Positions 1-9,359 of a DNA stretch of 64,000 bases are shown here, one piece after another. The position numbers were made by a program, and so were the translations under genes. Under the pieces are notes generated by a model. The model saw only the letters and a list, made by a program, of their open reading frames with translations. It was not told the origin of the DNA and made no database searches. Where the stretch lies: the NCBI RefSeq assembly GCF_041361345.1, contig NZ_JBGKAD010000001.1:992001-1056000 (forward strand), written 5' to 3'. This stretch comes from Halobaculum sp. MBLA0147 (GTDB lineage Archaea; Halobacteriota; Halobacteria; Halobacteriales; Haloferacaceae). The stretch's first letter is position 1. Each line of letters opens with the position of its first letter.

Positions 1-65
1 CGTCGCCGCCCACCTCGTTCTCTCTCGACGCCCCGACTACGACGGACTCCGGGACGAGTCGTCGA

Positions 66-2870
66 CTAGTTCTCCGACAACTCCGCGACCGCCTGTTCGA
101 GCCGGCGGTCGAGTTCGTCGAGCCGGCTGGCGAGCAGCGCCTCCGCGGCCGCCGGCAGTTCGCGACCGGTGTCCAGCGTGCGCCGGATCGCTCGGAGTTG
201 GTTCCGGAGTGCGCCGAGGCGGTTCGCCGCCGCACGTCGGTTCCCGTCGCCGATGGCGTCGAGGGCGTTCCGTGCGGCCGCGATGGCGTTGTCGAGCCGT
301 CGCAGCACCTGGTCGATCGGGTCCGGTGGGCTCGTCGACCCGTCCGTCGCAGCGTGCCACGCGTCGCCGTCCGAACCGCTCGCACTCCCGGAGCCGTCGC
401 CGTTCGTGTCGTCGTCCGTCGGCGTCGCCGTCGGAGTGTCGTACGGCGTCCGTGTCGGAGTGGCAGTCGGCGTCGCGGTGTCGGTCGGTGTCGTGGCGTC
501 GTCGCCGTCGTCCCGCGGACCGCGCCCGCCACCGGTGTCCGTCGCCGTCCGAGGACCGCGTCCGCGGTCGTCGTCCGCCTCGGTCGCGGTGGTCGTCTCG
601 GTCGGGACCGTAGTCTGGGTCTCGGATGCGGTCTCGGTCGGTGTCTCTGTGGCAGTCTCGGTCCGTCTCCCGGAGGTGGTCGCGGTCGGTGAGTCCGTTC
701 CTGGCTCGGTCTCGGTCGCGGACGCGCCGCCACCACGTCCCTTCCCGCGCGCGGCGGGGTCGCGGGCGTCCGCCGGGACCGCCGCGTCGACGGACTCCCC
801 GTCTCTGACGGCCGCGACCTGTGCGCGCGTCTCCCGGAGGAACGTCTCGAGGAACGTCGTCAACGACGTCACGCCGGTCTCGACTGCGGGGACGGTCGCG
901 GTCGCCTGGTCGGCCGCCGGATTGACGCGGTAGGCACCGACGCGCCCCTCGGTGTCCTCGACACTCGCCGTGTAGGCGCCCGCGCTGTGGACGTACACCG
1001 CGGCGCGACCGTCCTCGTCCGGCAGGGCGTCGTACACGCGGCCGCCGAAGTCGTCCGTGATCGACACACGCCGAACGTCTGGTCCGTCCGCGCTCGTGGC
1101 AGCACGGAACTTCACCGCCGCGTCCGACGGCGTCACGACCGTCTCGCCGTCCGTCCCGACGGCGGTGACTCGCGCGTCGGGGATCGTCTCGCTCGTCGGC
1201 GTGGCAGACGGACTCCCCCCGTCCGCCACCCCGGTCGTCGTCCGTCGTTCGCCGCCGGTCGTCGCCGTGTTGCGCGGTGTCGCCTCCGTCCCGTCCGTCG
1301 GGGTCGTCTCCGTTCCCGCCGTATCGGCCCCGTCGGGAACGTGCCGGAACCGACTACTGTACGGCGCGGCACCCGGCGCGTCGACGGTGAGCCTGTGTTC
1401 GCCCGACTCGACGCCGACGGCCGCGAGGACGCCGCGGAACGAGGAGAGTTCCGTCGACTCGGACTCCAACAGCGCCCGCACCTCCACCCGCGGCTCGCGC
1501 GTCTCGACGCCGTTGTTCCCCGGCGCGTCCGCCGTCGGCGTCGCCTCGCGGAGGCGAGTGACGACGGCGCCGCCGGTCGCGAGTGGGCCCGGCTCGCCCA
1601 CGTCGAACCGCGCCGCGAGTTCCGCGCGGTGAGCGTCCTCCGTCACGTCCGCGATGGGGTCGTCGAACCGCGGCTGCTCCCACGGCACGCCGACCGACGT
1701 GAGGTGGCTCGCGGCCGCGTCCTCCGCGAACGTCGGGATCGGGTACTCGAAGCGCAACTGCGGGCCGGTGAACGCGTCGATCTCCGTGACCGCCTCGATC
1801 GGTGTCAGCGTGTACGTCGCGTCTGCGTCGCCGGTGGCCGTCTCTCCGTCAGTGTCCCCCGCGTCCGCGTCTCCGGTGTCGCTGGCTCCGGCGCCCGTTC
1901 GGTCCTCGTGGACCAACACCGGACCTGGCTCTCTGGCCGGGAGGTCGTCCGGCACCTCGCCGTCGCGCAGCGTCACCGACGCCGGGACGAAGTCCTCGCG
2001 GTCCACGTCCGGGAGTTCCGGGTGTTCGAACAGGGGCGTCCCGTCCAACTCGGGGACTGCGAACGGGAGTCGGAACCCCTCGTCGCGTGGCAACCCGTAC
2101 GCGAGTGGGACGCCAATCCGGTCGAGGAGGCGGTTCGTCACGTCGGCCGTCTCCGTCTGGACCGCGAACCGTTCGAAGGTGTCGCGCGTCTCGTTGACGC
2201 CGAGTGCCGACGAGTGGCTGCCCACCTCCGCGATCACGCTCGGCCGGTCGGTCGCCGGGTCGATGTACTCGTTGTTCGGCACCCGCCGCGAGTGGGCGCT
2301 GGCGACGTACAACACCGGGTCCTCGGTCGCCGCGTCGACGAACACCTGCAACAGCTCCCAGTCGTGCCAGTGGAAGTTCGTGGTGAACTGGTCGAAGGCG
2401 CTGTACAACCAGTACTGGACGACGACGAGGTCCGTCCCCTCGTAGCGAACCACGTCGTGGAACACCGTCGGCGCAGGTGGGCCGTCACTCGCTCCCCTGT
2501 CGGCGCTGTACCCCGCGAGTGCGTCGAACCCGTCGACGACCGTCCGGCCGTCGCGCTCGCTCGTGTACCGGCGAGGGTCCGTCGGGAACCACCGCTCCGC
2601 AGCCCCGAAGTGGAGGTCCGGTGCGAACTGTGCCGCCAGCGTCGTCGCGGTGTCGTCGTCGACGCCCGTCGTGTCCGGTCGCTCACCGCCGTCGAGGAGT
2701 GCACCGGCCCCGAGCACACCGGCACCGAGTGCGGCCCCACCGGCGAGTGCCCGGCGGCGCGTGAGTGTCGGGAGTCGGTCGCGCTGCGAGTCGCCACTCG
2801 CGGGTTCGTCCGTCGACCGTTCCGCGTCGGCACCCCCCGTGTCTCCACTCTCTCCGTCCTCTGTCCCCAT
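66..2870 (-). CDS. Large Tat-type exported protein with Vps62-like N-terminal domain
   Basis: A 934-residue protein. I chose the ATG at 2870 because just after it comes an acidic leader followed by TRRRALAGG and an Ala/Gly/Leu hydrophobic stretch (residues about 35-60), a twin-arginine signal; the reading frame runs further upstream but only through gpmI antisense. After the signal, residues about 75-200 contain FHWHDWELLQVFVD and nearby aromatic motifs that resemble the HEGDWE core of Vps62/DUF946-type proteins; that link is from memory. Then comes a long Thr/Pro/Asp-rich linker (residues about 700-850) typical of haloarchaeal cell-surface proteins, and a C-terminal helical, probably coiled-coil segment rich in Ala, Arg and Leu. 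No lipobox Cys follows the signal. It is divergent from gpmI (110-base gap). Probably a surface-exposed protein of unknown function. Confidence 0.8.
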   Translation of the reverse strand: MGTEDGESGDTGGADAERSTDEPASGDSQRDRLPTLTRRRALAGGAALGAGVLGAGALLDGGERPDTTGVDDDTATTLAAQFAPDLHFGAAERWFPTDPRRYTSERDGRTVVDGFDALAGYSADRGASDGPPAPTVFHDVVRYEGTDLVVVQYWLYSAFDQFTTNFHWHDWELLQVFVDAATEDPVLYVASAHSRRVPNNEYIDPATDRPSVIAEVGSHSSALGVNETRDTFERFAVQTETADVTNRLLDRIGVPLAYGLPRDEGFRLPFAVPELDGTPLFEHPELPDVDREDFVPASVTLRDGEVPDDLPAREPGPVLVHEDRTGAGASDTGDADAGDTDGETATGDADATYTLTPIEAVTEIDAFTGPQLRFEYPIPTFAEDAAASHLTSVGVPWEQPRFDDPIADVTEDAHRAELAARFDVGEPGPLATGGAVVTRLREATPTADAPGNNGVETREPRVEVRALLESESTELSSFRGVLAAVGVESGEHRLTVDAPGAAPYSSRFRHVPDGADTAGTETTPTDGTEATPRNTATTGGERRTTTGVADGGSPSATPTSETIPDARVTAVGTDGETVVTPSDAAVKFRAATSADGPDVRRVSITDDFGGRVYDALPDEDGRAAVYVHSAGAYTASVEDTEGRVGAYRVNPAADQATATVPAVETGVTSLTTFLETFLRETRAQVAAVRDGESVDAAVPADARDPAARGKGRGGGASATETEPGTDSPTATTSGRRTETATETPTETASETQTTVPTETTTATEADDDRGRGPRTATDTGGGRGPRDDGDDATTPTDTATPTATPTRTPYDTPTATPTDDDTNGDGSGSASGSDGDAWHAATDGSTSPPDPIDQVLRRLDNAIAAARNALDAIGDGNRRAAANRLGALRNQLRAIRRTLDTGRELPAAAEALLASRLDELDRRLEQAVAELSEN

Positions 2871-2979
2871 CGTCTCCCTCCGTCTCCGCCACTCGCGGTG
2901 GTAAGTCTTCGGGCGACACCGAGTGGCACCACCCGACGCGACCGACAGAGCGAAACCCTCGGGTCGCGACCCGCCGGAC

Positions 2980-4557
2980 ATGCGCGCGGCGTTGATCGTC
3001 CTCGACGGGTGGGCACTCGGGGACCACGATAGACGCGACGCGGTCCGGACGGCGGAGACACCCACGTTCGACCGGATTCGCGAGGCGGGAGCGTTCGGCA
3101 CCCTCACCACACACGGCCGAGCGGTGGGGCTCCCCGAGGGACAGATGGGCAACAGCGAGGTCGGTCACCAGAACCTCGGGGCCGGCCGCGTGGTGAAGCA
3201 GGCGTACACCCGGATCGAGGACACCATCGCCGAGGGTGGGTTCGACGAGGTCCCGGCCATCGCGGACACACTGGCCCACGTCGCCGACGACGGCCGCCTC
3301 CACCTGTTGGGGCTCGTCAGCGACGGCGGGGTTCACGCCGCCCAGTCGCACCTCCACGCACTGATCGAGACGGCCGCCGACCACGGCGTCACGGCCGTCA
3401 CACACGCGTTCACCGACGGGCGAGACACGGACCCGACGGCCGGTCGCGAGTTCCTCGCAGAACTGGAGGCGGTTGCGGACGAGCACGGCACCGGCCACGT
3501 CGCGACGGTCGTCGGCCGGTACTACGCGATGGACCGCGACGAGAACTGGGAGCGGACCGCGGCGGCGTACGACGCGGTCGTCGACCGGGAGGCCCCCCAC
3601 GAGGCTGCCTCGGCCGTCGACGCCGTCGCAGCGTCGTACGACCGCGGCGACACCGACGAGTTCGTCGAGCCGACGCTCGTGACCGGCGCCGGGAGTGCGG
3701 ACGGTGACGCCGAGTCGACGCCGGTACGTGCCGGCATCGAAGACGGGGACGCGGTCGTGTTCGTCAACTTCCGTGCAGACCGCGCCCGACAGTTGACCCG
3801 GCTGCTCGCCGGAATCGAGCCCGCCGACTGGCACGACGCCGGGATCGACCGGCAGCCCCCCGCGGTCGAGGTGGTGACGATGACGGAGTACGACGAGACG
3901 TTCGACCTGCCGGTGGCGTTCCCGCCTGAGGAGCCGACGGGGACGCTCGGGGAGGTGCTCGCAGACGCCGGACTCACACAGCTCCGGATCGCGGAGTCGG
4001 AGAAGTACGCCCACGTCACCTACTTCCTCAACGGGGGTCGCGAGGTCGCCTTCGAGGGCGAACGGCGCCGGATCGTCCAGTCGCCGGACGTGCCGACCTA
4101 CGAGACGACGCCCGAGATGAGTGCGCCCGAAGTGACCGACACGGCCGTCGACCTGCTCGCGAGCGACGATCCGGACGTGTTGGTGCTCAACTACGCGAAC
4201 CCGGACATGGTGGGCCACACCGGCGACTTCGAGGCGGCGGTCGCAGCCGTCGAGGCGGTCGACGAGCAGTTGGACCGGCTGCTGACGGCCGTCGCCGACG
4301 CGGGTGGGCACGCGCTCGTGACCGCCGACCACGGGAACGCCGACGACATGGGCACCGCCGAGGAGCCACACACCGCACACACGTTCAATCCGGTCCCGTT
4401 CGTCTCGCTCACGCCAGCCGGTGACGACGGTGGGCGGCGCGTCCGGTCCGGCGGGAGTCTCCCGGACGTGGCGCCGACGCTGCTGTCGCTGCTCGACCTC
4501 GATCCCCCGGCGGCGATGACCGGCGAGTCGCTGCTCGTCGCGCGCGACGACGACTGA
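2980..4557 (+). CDS. gpmI: 2,3-bisphosphoglycerate-independent phosphoglycerate mutase
   Basis: 525 residues, the usual length for the cofactor-independent enzyme that interconverts 3- and 2-phosphoglycerate in glycolysis and gluconeogenesis. It opens with AALIVLDGW, where Asp9 is a metal ligand, and carries GNSEVGH with the catalytic Ser at about residue 59. Later motifs seen include FTDGRDTDP, NFRADRARQLT, NYANPDMVGHTG and VTADHGNAD, all characteristic of the alkaline-phosphatase superfamily core with two metal sites. The start is the ATG at 2980; an in-frame upstream GTG/ATG extension to 2923 would encode a non-homologous basic leader. Its last 149 bases overlap the 3' end of the opposite-strand DUF7286 gene. 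Soluble cytoplasmic enzyme. Confidence 0.96.
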   Translation: MRAALIVLDGWALGDHDRRDAVRTAETPTFDRIREAGAFGTLTTHGRAVGLPEGQMGNSEVGHQNLGAGRVVKQAYTRIEDTIAEGGFDEVPAIADTLAHVADDGRLHLLGLVSDGGVHAAQSHLHALIETAADHGVTAVTHAFTDGRDTDPTAGREFLAELEAVADEHGTGHVATVVGRYYAMDRDENWERTAAAYDAVVDREAPHEAASAVDAVAASYDRGDTDEFVEPTLVTGAGSADGDAESTPVRAGIEDGDAVVFVNFRADRARQLTRLLAGIEPADWHDAGIDRQPPAVEVVTMTEYDETFDLPVAFPPEEPTGTLGEVLADAGLTQLRIAESEKYAHVTYFLNGGREVAFEGERRRIVQSPDVPTYETTPEMSAPEVTDTAVDLLASDDPDVLVLNYANPDMVGHTGDFEAAVAAVEAVDEQLDRLLTAVADAGGHALVTADHGNADDMGTAEEPHTAHTFNPVPFVSLTPAGDDGGRRVRSGGSLPDVAPTLLSLLDLDPPAAMTGESLLVARDDD

Positions 4558-7500
4558 CGGCGGGTGGTGTGAGTTCGTCCTCGGCAGTCGTGGACACGCG
4601 GAGCGACGCCGACTCGTTCTCGTCACAGGCCGTCCCACCCGGACACGCCCACGCCGACGAGCGTTCGTCGGCGTTGCCGTCCACGTCGCCGACGCCGCTG
4701 CGCCCCGGTGGGACGACGGCGAACGCGACCGCGCGGGTCTGGAACGACACTGCACGGCTCCGGCCGACGCGCTCGCGGACGCCGTCCCCGTCAGTGTCGA
4801 ACCGGACCACCGCGTCTTCTCGGACGTACCGGAGTGCGGCGCTCCCGTTCTCTCCCCCGCGGCGCGCCGTCACGGCGAACTGTGCGTACTCGCCACGGAC
4901 CTGGATCGCCCAGACGTTCGCCGTCGCGTACCAGTACCCCGGGACGGGTGCGACCGGCACACCGGCGAGGACGCCGTCGAAGGCGTCGCGAGCGAGTCGC
5001 TCGCGGGCCCGCTGGAGTGCTGCCTCCGAGCCGTCCGTCGCGAGCCGTTTGGCAGCCGCCTCGACCGCCTGGCGGCGTGCGCCCACCGTCGCGTTCACCG
5101 ACGCAGCCGGGACGCGGGTCGCGCCCTCCGCGAGCGTCCGCCGGCCCGCGGCACGGAGTCGGACGGTGACGGTGTCGCGTTCGACCGCCGACAGTCGGAG
5201 GCGCCGGGTCGCGACACGGCTCACGACCGTCGCGAAGCTCCCGTTCGCGACGGCGACGGCTCGTGTGCCCGCTCCGTCGTACTTCCCCGCCGCCGTCGCG
5301 ACGAGACGGCGTGCGCTCCGTCGGTCGATCCGATCGGACAGTATCTCGGCGAGGGCCCCGGCGAGTCGTCCGTCGACGGTACGCAGTCGGTCGCCGACCG
5401 CCGTCGCGAGGTCGTCCCGTCGACCTCTGAGTTTCCGGCGCGAGTCTGAACCCGCTCGTCCCCTCGTCTCGTTCACCGCCCGGAGTCGCCCGCTCGTCGG
5501 TGTCCCGTTCGTCGATCGGAGTCGGTCACTCGCCGGTGTCTCGTTCACCGCCCGGAGTCGCCCGCTCGTCGGTGTCTCGTTCGTCGGTCGGAGTCGATCA
5601 CTCGCCAGCGTGTCGTTCGCCGCGGCGAGTGCACGACCGGCAGTAGCGAGTCCCACGCGCCGCGAGGTGCCACCGGGGAGCCACCCCGAGAGCACGTCGC
5701 CGGCGTCGTCGAACGGGACGGTGAACGCGTTCACGTTGCGCGTCGCCAGCGGTGTCACGTCCTCGGCGACCGGCACGGACCGCGTGAGTGTCCCGTCGAC
5801 GGGTGTCGTCGTGAGGTACGCCGGATCGGCGTCCGGCACGAGGACGATCCGGCCGCCGGGACCCTGCCCGATCGCACTCGGCCGTGGAGCGACCGCGTCG
5901 GCCGCGGCGTCGCTCGCCGCACGGAGCTCGTCGGCACCCCCGGCGACGCCGTCCTCGAAGGCGTCCGCCAGTGGCCGGTCGCGGTCTGCACGGCGGTCGG
6001 CACGCGCTTCGAGCCTCGCGATCACCGCGGCCACGAGCCGTGCCCGTGCGGCGACGCGGAGTCTGTCGGCGACCCCGTCGTACGTCGCCGGAGGGTCGAC
6101 GAACGCCTCGCGTCGCTGCCGGAGTTCGGCCGCCAGCCGTGCGGCGGGCGTCGCCGTTCCGTCTGCGATCGCGGCGTGGCGGACCGACACGTCGACCGCA
6201 CGGAGGCGCTCCCGGAGGTCGATCAGGTCGGCGAGCAGCCACGCTCGGAGTGCCGGCGGAGACGAGCCGGCGACTGACTTCCGATCTCGCCACCCGCCGG
6301 TCCGGACGGCGCGTCCGGCGAGGTCGTCGAGACGGGCCTCGCTCGGTGGGACCCCCGCGGCTGCCGGGACCCCGGCGAGGTTCCCGCCGTCGAGTGTGTC
6401 GGACGGCGCGAACGGTTGCCGGACGCGTCTGTCCGGACCCGGGAGCGACGGGTCGTAGCGTCCGCGAGCCCCGATCCGGACCGTGTGGCGGTCCGTCCAC
6501 GTGGCGTGTGTGTGTCGACTCTCGTTACCGTCGACCCACCGGCGTGTCCGTTCGTGCCGGACGGCGACGACGCGAGTGGCTGCGAGGAACCGTCGCGAGT
6601 CTGGACTGTCGTGCGTCTCCCGGCCGCGGATCGTCGTGTCCGTCGTCGTCTCGCTCGCGACGGGTGTCCAGTTCGGACCGGGGTCCGTCGTCGGGTGCGA
6701 GGCGCGGTCACTGTCGCGGACGCGGACACGACGTATGACGGTCGCAGTGTACGCCTGCCGGCGCAGTGTGCCGAGTTCGGCGAGTGTCTCGAGGTATGCG
6801 TCTTCGGCGGTTGCGTTCACCGCCACACGCCGACGGCGCGTGTCGCGTCGCCCCGACGCGAGGACGGGGACGCTGCCGGCCGCACGAGTCCCCGCCCCGA
6901 GGACTCGGTGTGCCCACGAGCCGCGGGTGGTTCCGGTTCGTGCCCCGGTGAGGAGATCCGTGAGTCCGGTGCGGACGCTCGCACGGCGGAGCGCGCTCCG
7001 CCCGTCCGGGTCGGCGCGCCCGAAGGTCGCCCGTTGTAGTCTGAGTGCGCCGCCGTTCGTCGCGAGCGAGACGTGCCGCGTCCCGACGACGTTCTCGACG
7101 CCAGCGCCGCCGTACTGTGCGAGTCCACGCGCCGCAGCGAGCGCAGTCACCGCTCCCGTGAGCTGACGGCCGAGTCCGACACCCTCTGTCGGTCCACGCG
7201 ACAGTCGGCGGTCGTACCGCTGGACGCGTCGGTGGACGGCGAACGCCGGGCGGTCGACGACGACGGTGAGCGTCGTGGTCCGCGTCGCGAGCACGTGACT
7301 GGTGTCTCGTTGCCGTCCAGAGTCGGCGTCTCGGCCCGACGGAGACGGCGACTCGTCCGTCTGTTCGACCACACTCGGCCTGCCTCCGTCAACCCGCCGC
7401 GCTGTGTGGGTCACCCCGTGGACCGTGACGACGACGCCGGTCTCGTCGGCCGTCGGTCGCACGTCGACGCGTCGGACGGCAGCCGCAGCCGACGGGTCGT

Positions 7501-7879
7501 CGTCCAACGGCGGCAGGGTGCTCTCGACCGTGACACCACCGACCCTCGTCCGGCCGAGCGAGCGAGCCACCGCCAGGCCGATCCGGAGTTCGAGCCCGCT
7601 CGCGAACGGGCGCGAGTCGTTCACCGCGGCACCGGCGGTGGTGTTCGCCGTCGTCGCGAGCGGCCTCCGTGCGCCACGGCGAACCGCCCGATCCGCGGCG
7701 ACGGAGACGCTCGTTCGCGCCGTCGTCGTCGCACGGTCGAGTGCCGTGTCGACGGCGTGGTCGGCCGTCCCCGTGCCTCCGTCGACGAGTGCGCCGGCGT
7801 ACGCCACGGCACCGAGCAACACGACGACCCCGACGAGTGCGAACGGGACTCGTCCCCGCCTGTCGGTGACGAAGCTCAC
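4409..7879 (-). CDS. DUF7286-like haloarchaeal membrane-anchored protein
   Basis: 1156 residues with a single N-terminal hydrophobic helix (VPFALVGVVVLLGAVAYAGAL) after a short basic leader, then a long extracellular-type, Arg/Thr/Ala-rich body. Last gene of a four-gene minus-strand cluster. The chosen GTG at 7879 overlaps the preceding TGA as GTGA, the same arrangement as at the previous junction; GTG codons four residues upstream are alternatives. Residues about 755-805 hold a 12-residue repeat in four copies. The body ends with a recognisable segment around GYWYATANVWAIQV, but then the frame continues through a basic low-complexity tail antisense to gpmI, which suggests that the normal stop has been lost. 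I recall DUF7283-7286 proteins as co-occurring in haloarchaea near pilus/secretion genes; exact function unknown. Confidence 0.75.
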   Translation of the reverse strand: MSFVTDRRGRVPFALVGVVVLLGAVAYAGALVDGGTGTADHAVDTALDRATTTARTSVSVAADRAVRRGARRPLATTANTTAGAAVNDSRPFASGLELRIGLAVARSLGRTRVGGVTVESTLPPLDDDPSAAAAVRRVDVRPTADETGVVVTVHGVTHTARRVDGGRPSVVEQTDESPSPSGRDADSGRQRDTSHVLATRTTTLTVVVDRPAFAVHRRVQRYDRRLSRGPTEGVGLGRQLTGAVTALAAARGLAQYGGAGVENVVGTRHVSLATNGGALRLQRATFGRADPDGRSALRRASVRTGLTDLLTGARTGTTRGSWAHRVLGAGTRAAGSVPVLASGRRDTRRRRVAVNATAEDAYLETLAELGTLRRQAYTATVIRRVRVRDSDRASHPTTDPGPNWTPVASETTTDTTIRGRETHDSPDSRRFLAATRVVAVRHERTRRWVDGNESRHTHATWTDRHTVRIGARGRYDPSLPGPDRRVRQPFAPSDTLDGGNLAGVPAAAGVPPSEARLDDLAGRAVRTGGWRDRKSVAGSSPPALRAWLLADLIDLRERLRAVDVSVRHAAIADGTATPAARLAAELRQRREAFVDPPATYDGVADRLRVAARARLVAAVIARLEARADRRADRDRPLADAFEDGVAGGADELRAASDAAADAVAPRPSAIGQGPGGRIVLVPDADPAYLTTTPVDGTLTRSVPVAEDVTPLATRNVNAFTVPFDDAGDVLSGWLPGGTSRRVGLATAGRALAAANDTLASDRLRPTNETPTSGRLRAVNETPASDRLRSTNGTPTSGRLRAVNETRGRAGSDSRRKLRGRRDDLATAVGDRLRTVDGRLAGALAEILSDRIDRRSARRLVATAAGKYDGAGTRAVAVANGSFATVVSRVATRRLRLSAVERDTVTVRLRAAGRRTLAEGATRVPAASVNATVGARRQAVEAAAKRLATDGSEAALQRARERLARDAFDGVLAGVPVAPVPGYWYATANVWAIQVRGEYAQFAVTARRGGENGSAALRYVREDAVVRFDTDGDGVRERVGRSRAVSFQTRAVAFAVVPPGRSGVGDVDGNADERSSAWACPGGTACDENESASLRVSTTAEDELTPPAVSRRRARRAATRRSSPPGDRGRAATAASAPRPGDSRRTGRAAHRRHRLA
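5467..5610. repeat. In-gene tandem repeat, 36 bp x4 (72 bp x2)
   Basis: Four 36-base units lie end to end at 5467, 5503, 5539 and 5575. Units one and three are identical and units two and four are close, so the higher-order period is 72 bases. Being a multiple of three it keeps the DUF7286-like frame and encodes a 12-residue unit with the pattern x-x-R-L-R-x-x-N-x-T-P-x. The Asn-x-Thr triplets are potential N-glycosylation sites. Confidence 0.85.
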
Positions 7880-8907
7880 TCGGACCACCACCTGACGGTG
7901 AGTCGGACGCGGTCGAGTGTGCGGCGTCTGGGGGCCGTCACGGAGACAGCGCGTCGGCGGAGGTCTGCACGGACGCGTGTCGCGACGTGGGACGCGAGGT
8001 CGGCGTTCGCCGCGCGGACGTCGGCGAGTCGACGGCTGGCGGTCGAGGGGTCGGTCGGGTCGCGTCCACTCGTCCGGTTCGAGTCCACTGTCGCGCCGTA
8101 CACGTCCGCGAGCCGGGAGTACCGCCGTGCGACGGTGTCCGCAACCGGACTGCCGGTGGCGACCGCTCGGGTCACGACTGTCGGGGAGACGAAGCGTCGG
8201 ACGAGACGACGTGCGACACGAGCCGCCGCGTTCGACGTGGACCGACCCGGCGAGTGTGCCGCGTCTGGTGCGTCCGGCGACTCGGGGGGCGAGCGGGCGC
8301 TACCGGGTGTGGAACCCACGCCCGGAACCGGGACGGTGGTACTGGCGGCGCGGACGGCAGCGTCTGCCGGAGGTGTGCTGCCGACCGTCACGCTCCCCTC
8401 GACGTGACTCCCGTGGTACGGACGCCAGGTCGCGGTGACCTGCGTAAACGCACCGAGGAGTGGCGAGACGGCCGCACGGACGCGTCGGACCACGACACCA
8501 CCGGCGGGGAACAGTCGCCGGCCGTCCACCCGTGCCGCCCTGATCGCCGCCCTCGCGAGCAGGCGTGCTGGTGTCCCCTCGCGGACGACACGCCCCTCGT
8601 CGTGGATCGTGCCGTCGTCGTCCGAATTCACCGGACGGTCGTCTCTCCGCGTGCGGCTCTGGCCGGCGCGGTCGGTCGACCCCCGACTGCCGCTCCCGGC
8701 GAACGGGTGTGAGACTGTCACCGTCGCCGTCGTTAAGACTGAGAGCGTGCCACCTGGGAGGTTCGCTCGGTGGTCGACGACCGGTGCGGCGTGACCAGCC
8801 GACGGGTGCTCCGAGGGCGCTGCGGCGTCACGGGCGACGCCGACGGTGACGACCGCAGCACTCACGAGCAGCAGACACACCGCCACGTCGAGCAGTGCGC
8901 TCGTCAC
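7876..8907 (-). CDS. DUF7284-like haloarchaeal protein
   Basis: 343 residues beginning MTSALLDVAVCLLLVSAAVV, a membrane-spanning N-terminus, followed by a polar, Thr/Ser/Pro/Arg-rich presumably external domain. The GTG at 8907 overlaps the stop of the upstream gene as GTGA (8904-8907), which is why I prefer it to the longer frame that opens at 9021. The family name is my recollection of haloarchaeal DUF7284 proteins, which share the short N-terminal helix. Together with its neighbours it looks like a minor pilin or pseudopilin-like component, but no prepilin peptidase site is certain. Function unknown. Confidence 0.75.
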   Translation of the reverse strand: MTSALLDVAVCLLLVSAAVVTVGVARDAAAPSEHPSAGHAAPVVDHRANLPGGTLSVLTTATVTVSHPFAGSGSRGSTDRAGQSRTRRDDRPVNSDDDGTIHDEGRVVREGTPARLLARAAIRAARVDGRRLFPAGGVVVRRVRAAVSPLLGAFTQVTATWRPYHGSHVEGSVTVGSTPPADAAVRAASTTVPVPGVGSTPGSARSPPESPDAPDAAHSPGRSTSNAAARVARRLVRRFVSPTVVTRAVATGSPVADTVARRYSRLADVYGATVDSNRTSGRDPTDPSTASRRLADVRAANADLASHVATRVRADLRRRAVSVTAPRRRTLDRVRLTVRWWSE

Positions 8908-9359
8908 GACCACACCTCGACCGTGAGTTCGCCCGGTCTGATACGACCGGGACCGAGCGACACACCCACCCGTCGACTGGCCGTCGTCGTCTCCGGCGGC
9001 GGTTCCGGACCGTGAGTCCACGTCCGGCCCGCCGCACGGAGTCGCACACGGAGGTCGTGGTCTGCCGGTGCCACGCCGGCGACGCGTCGGAGCCGTGCCG
9101 GCACCGCGACGCCACCGCTGGTGACCGCCGCGTGGGCGCGGTCGAGTGTCGTCGTCGCCAGTCGCCGTTCGCGGGTCGAGTCGTCGGTCTCGACGCCGAC
9201 CAGCGCGGTGGCGTAGAGACTAACCCCGGCCACGACGGCGAACGCGGCGACGAGCCCGACTGTCGGCGAACTCTGTGCCCGGCGACCGGCGTCCGTCGCC
9301 GCGCTGTCGACCGCGTCGGTGGGTCGGTCACCGGACCGCGAGGAGCGCGACACCGTCAC
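8904..9359 (-). CDS. DUF7285-like haloarchaeal protein
   Basis: About 151 residues. A polar leader of about 30 residues ends in RRAQSSPTVGLVAAFAVVAG, a charged-then-hydrophobic junction like those of archaeal pilin-type or TadE-like proteins, followed by a small external domain containing Arg-rich segments. GTG codons at 9359 and 9353 are both possible starts; either overlaps the 3' end of the DUF7283-like gene by about 30 bases. The stop overlaps the next gene as GTGA. The short length and single N-terminal helix fit DUF7285 as I remember it. Function unknown. Confidence 0.7.
   Translation of the reverse strand: MTVSRSSRSGDRPTDAVDSAATDAGRRAQSSPTVGLVAAFAVVAGVSLYATALVGVETDDSTRERRLATTTLDRAHAAVTSGGVAVPARLRRVAGVAPADHDLRVRLRAAGRTWTHGPEPPPETTTASRRVGVSLGPGRIRPGELTVEVWS

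Noticed and set aside
1-65. Possible 3' end of a gene entering from the left edge
   Set aside because: More than one frame on each strand stays open with good codon bias over such a short stretch, so neither strand nor frame can be chosen.
2683-4755. 690-codon frame antisense to gpmI and gene 1
   Set aside because: No recognisable domain; it spans two genes on opposite strands and results from high third-position GC.
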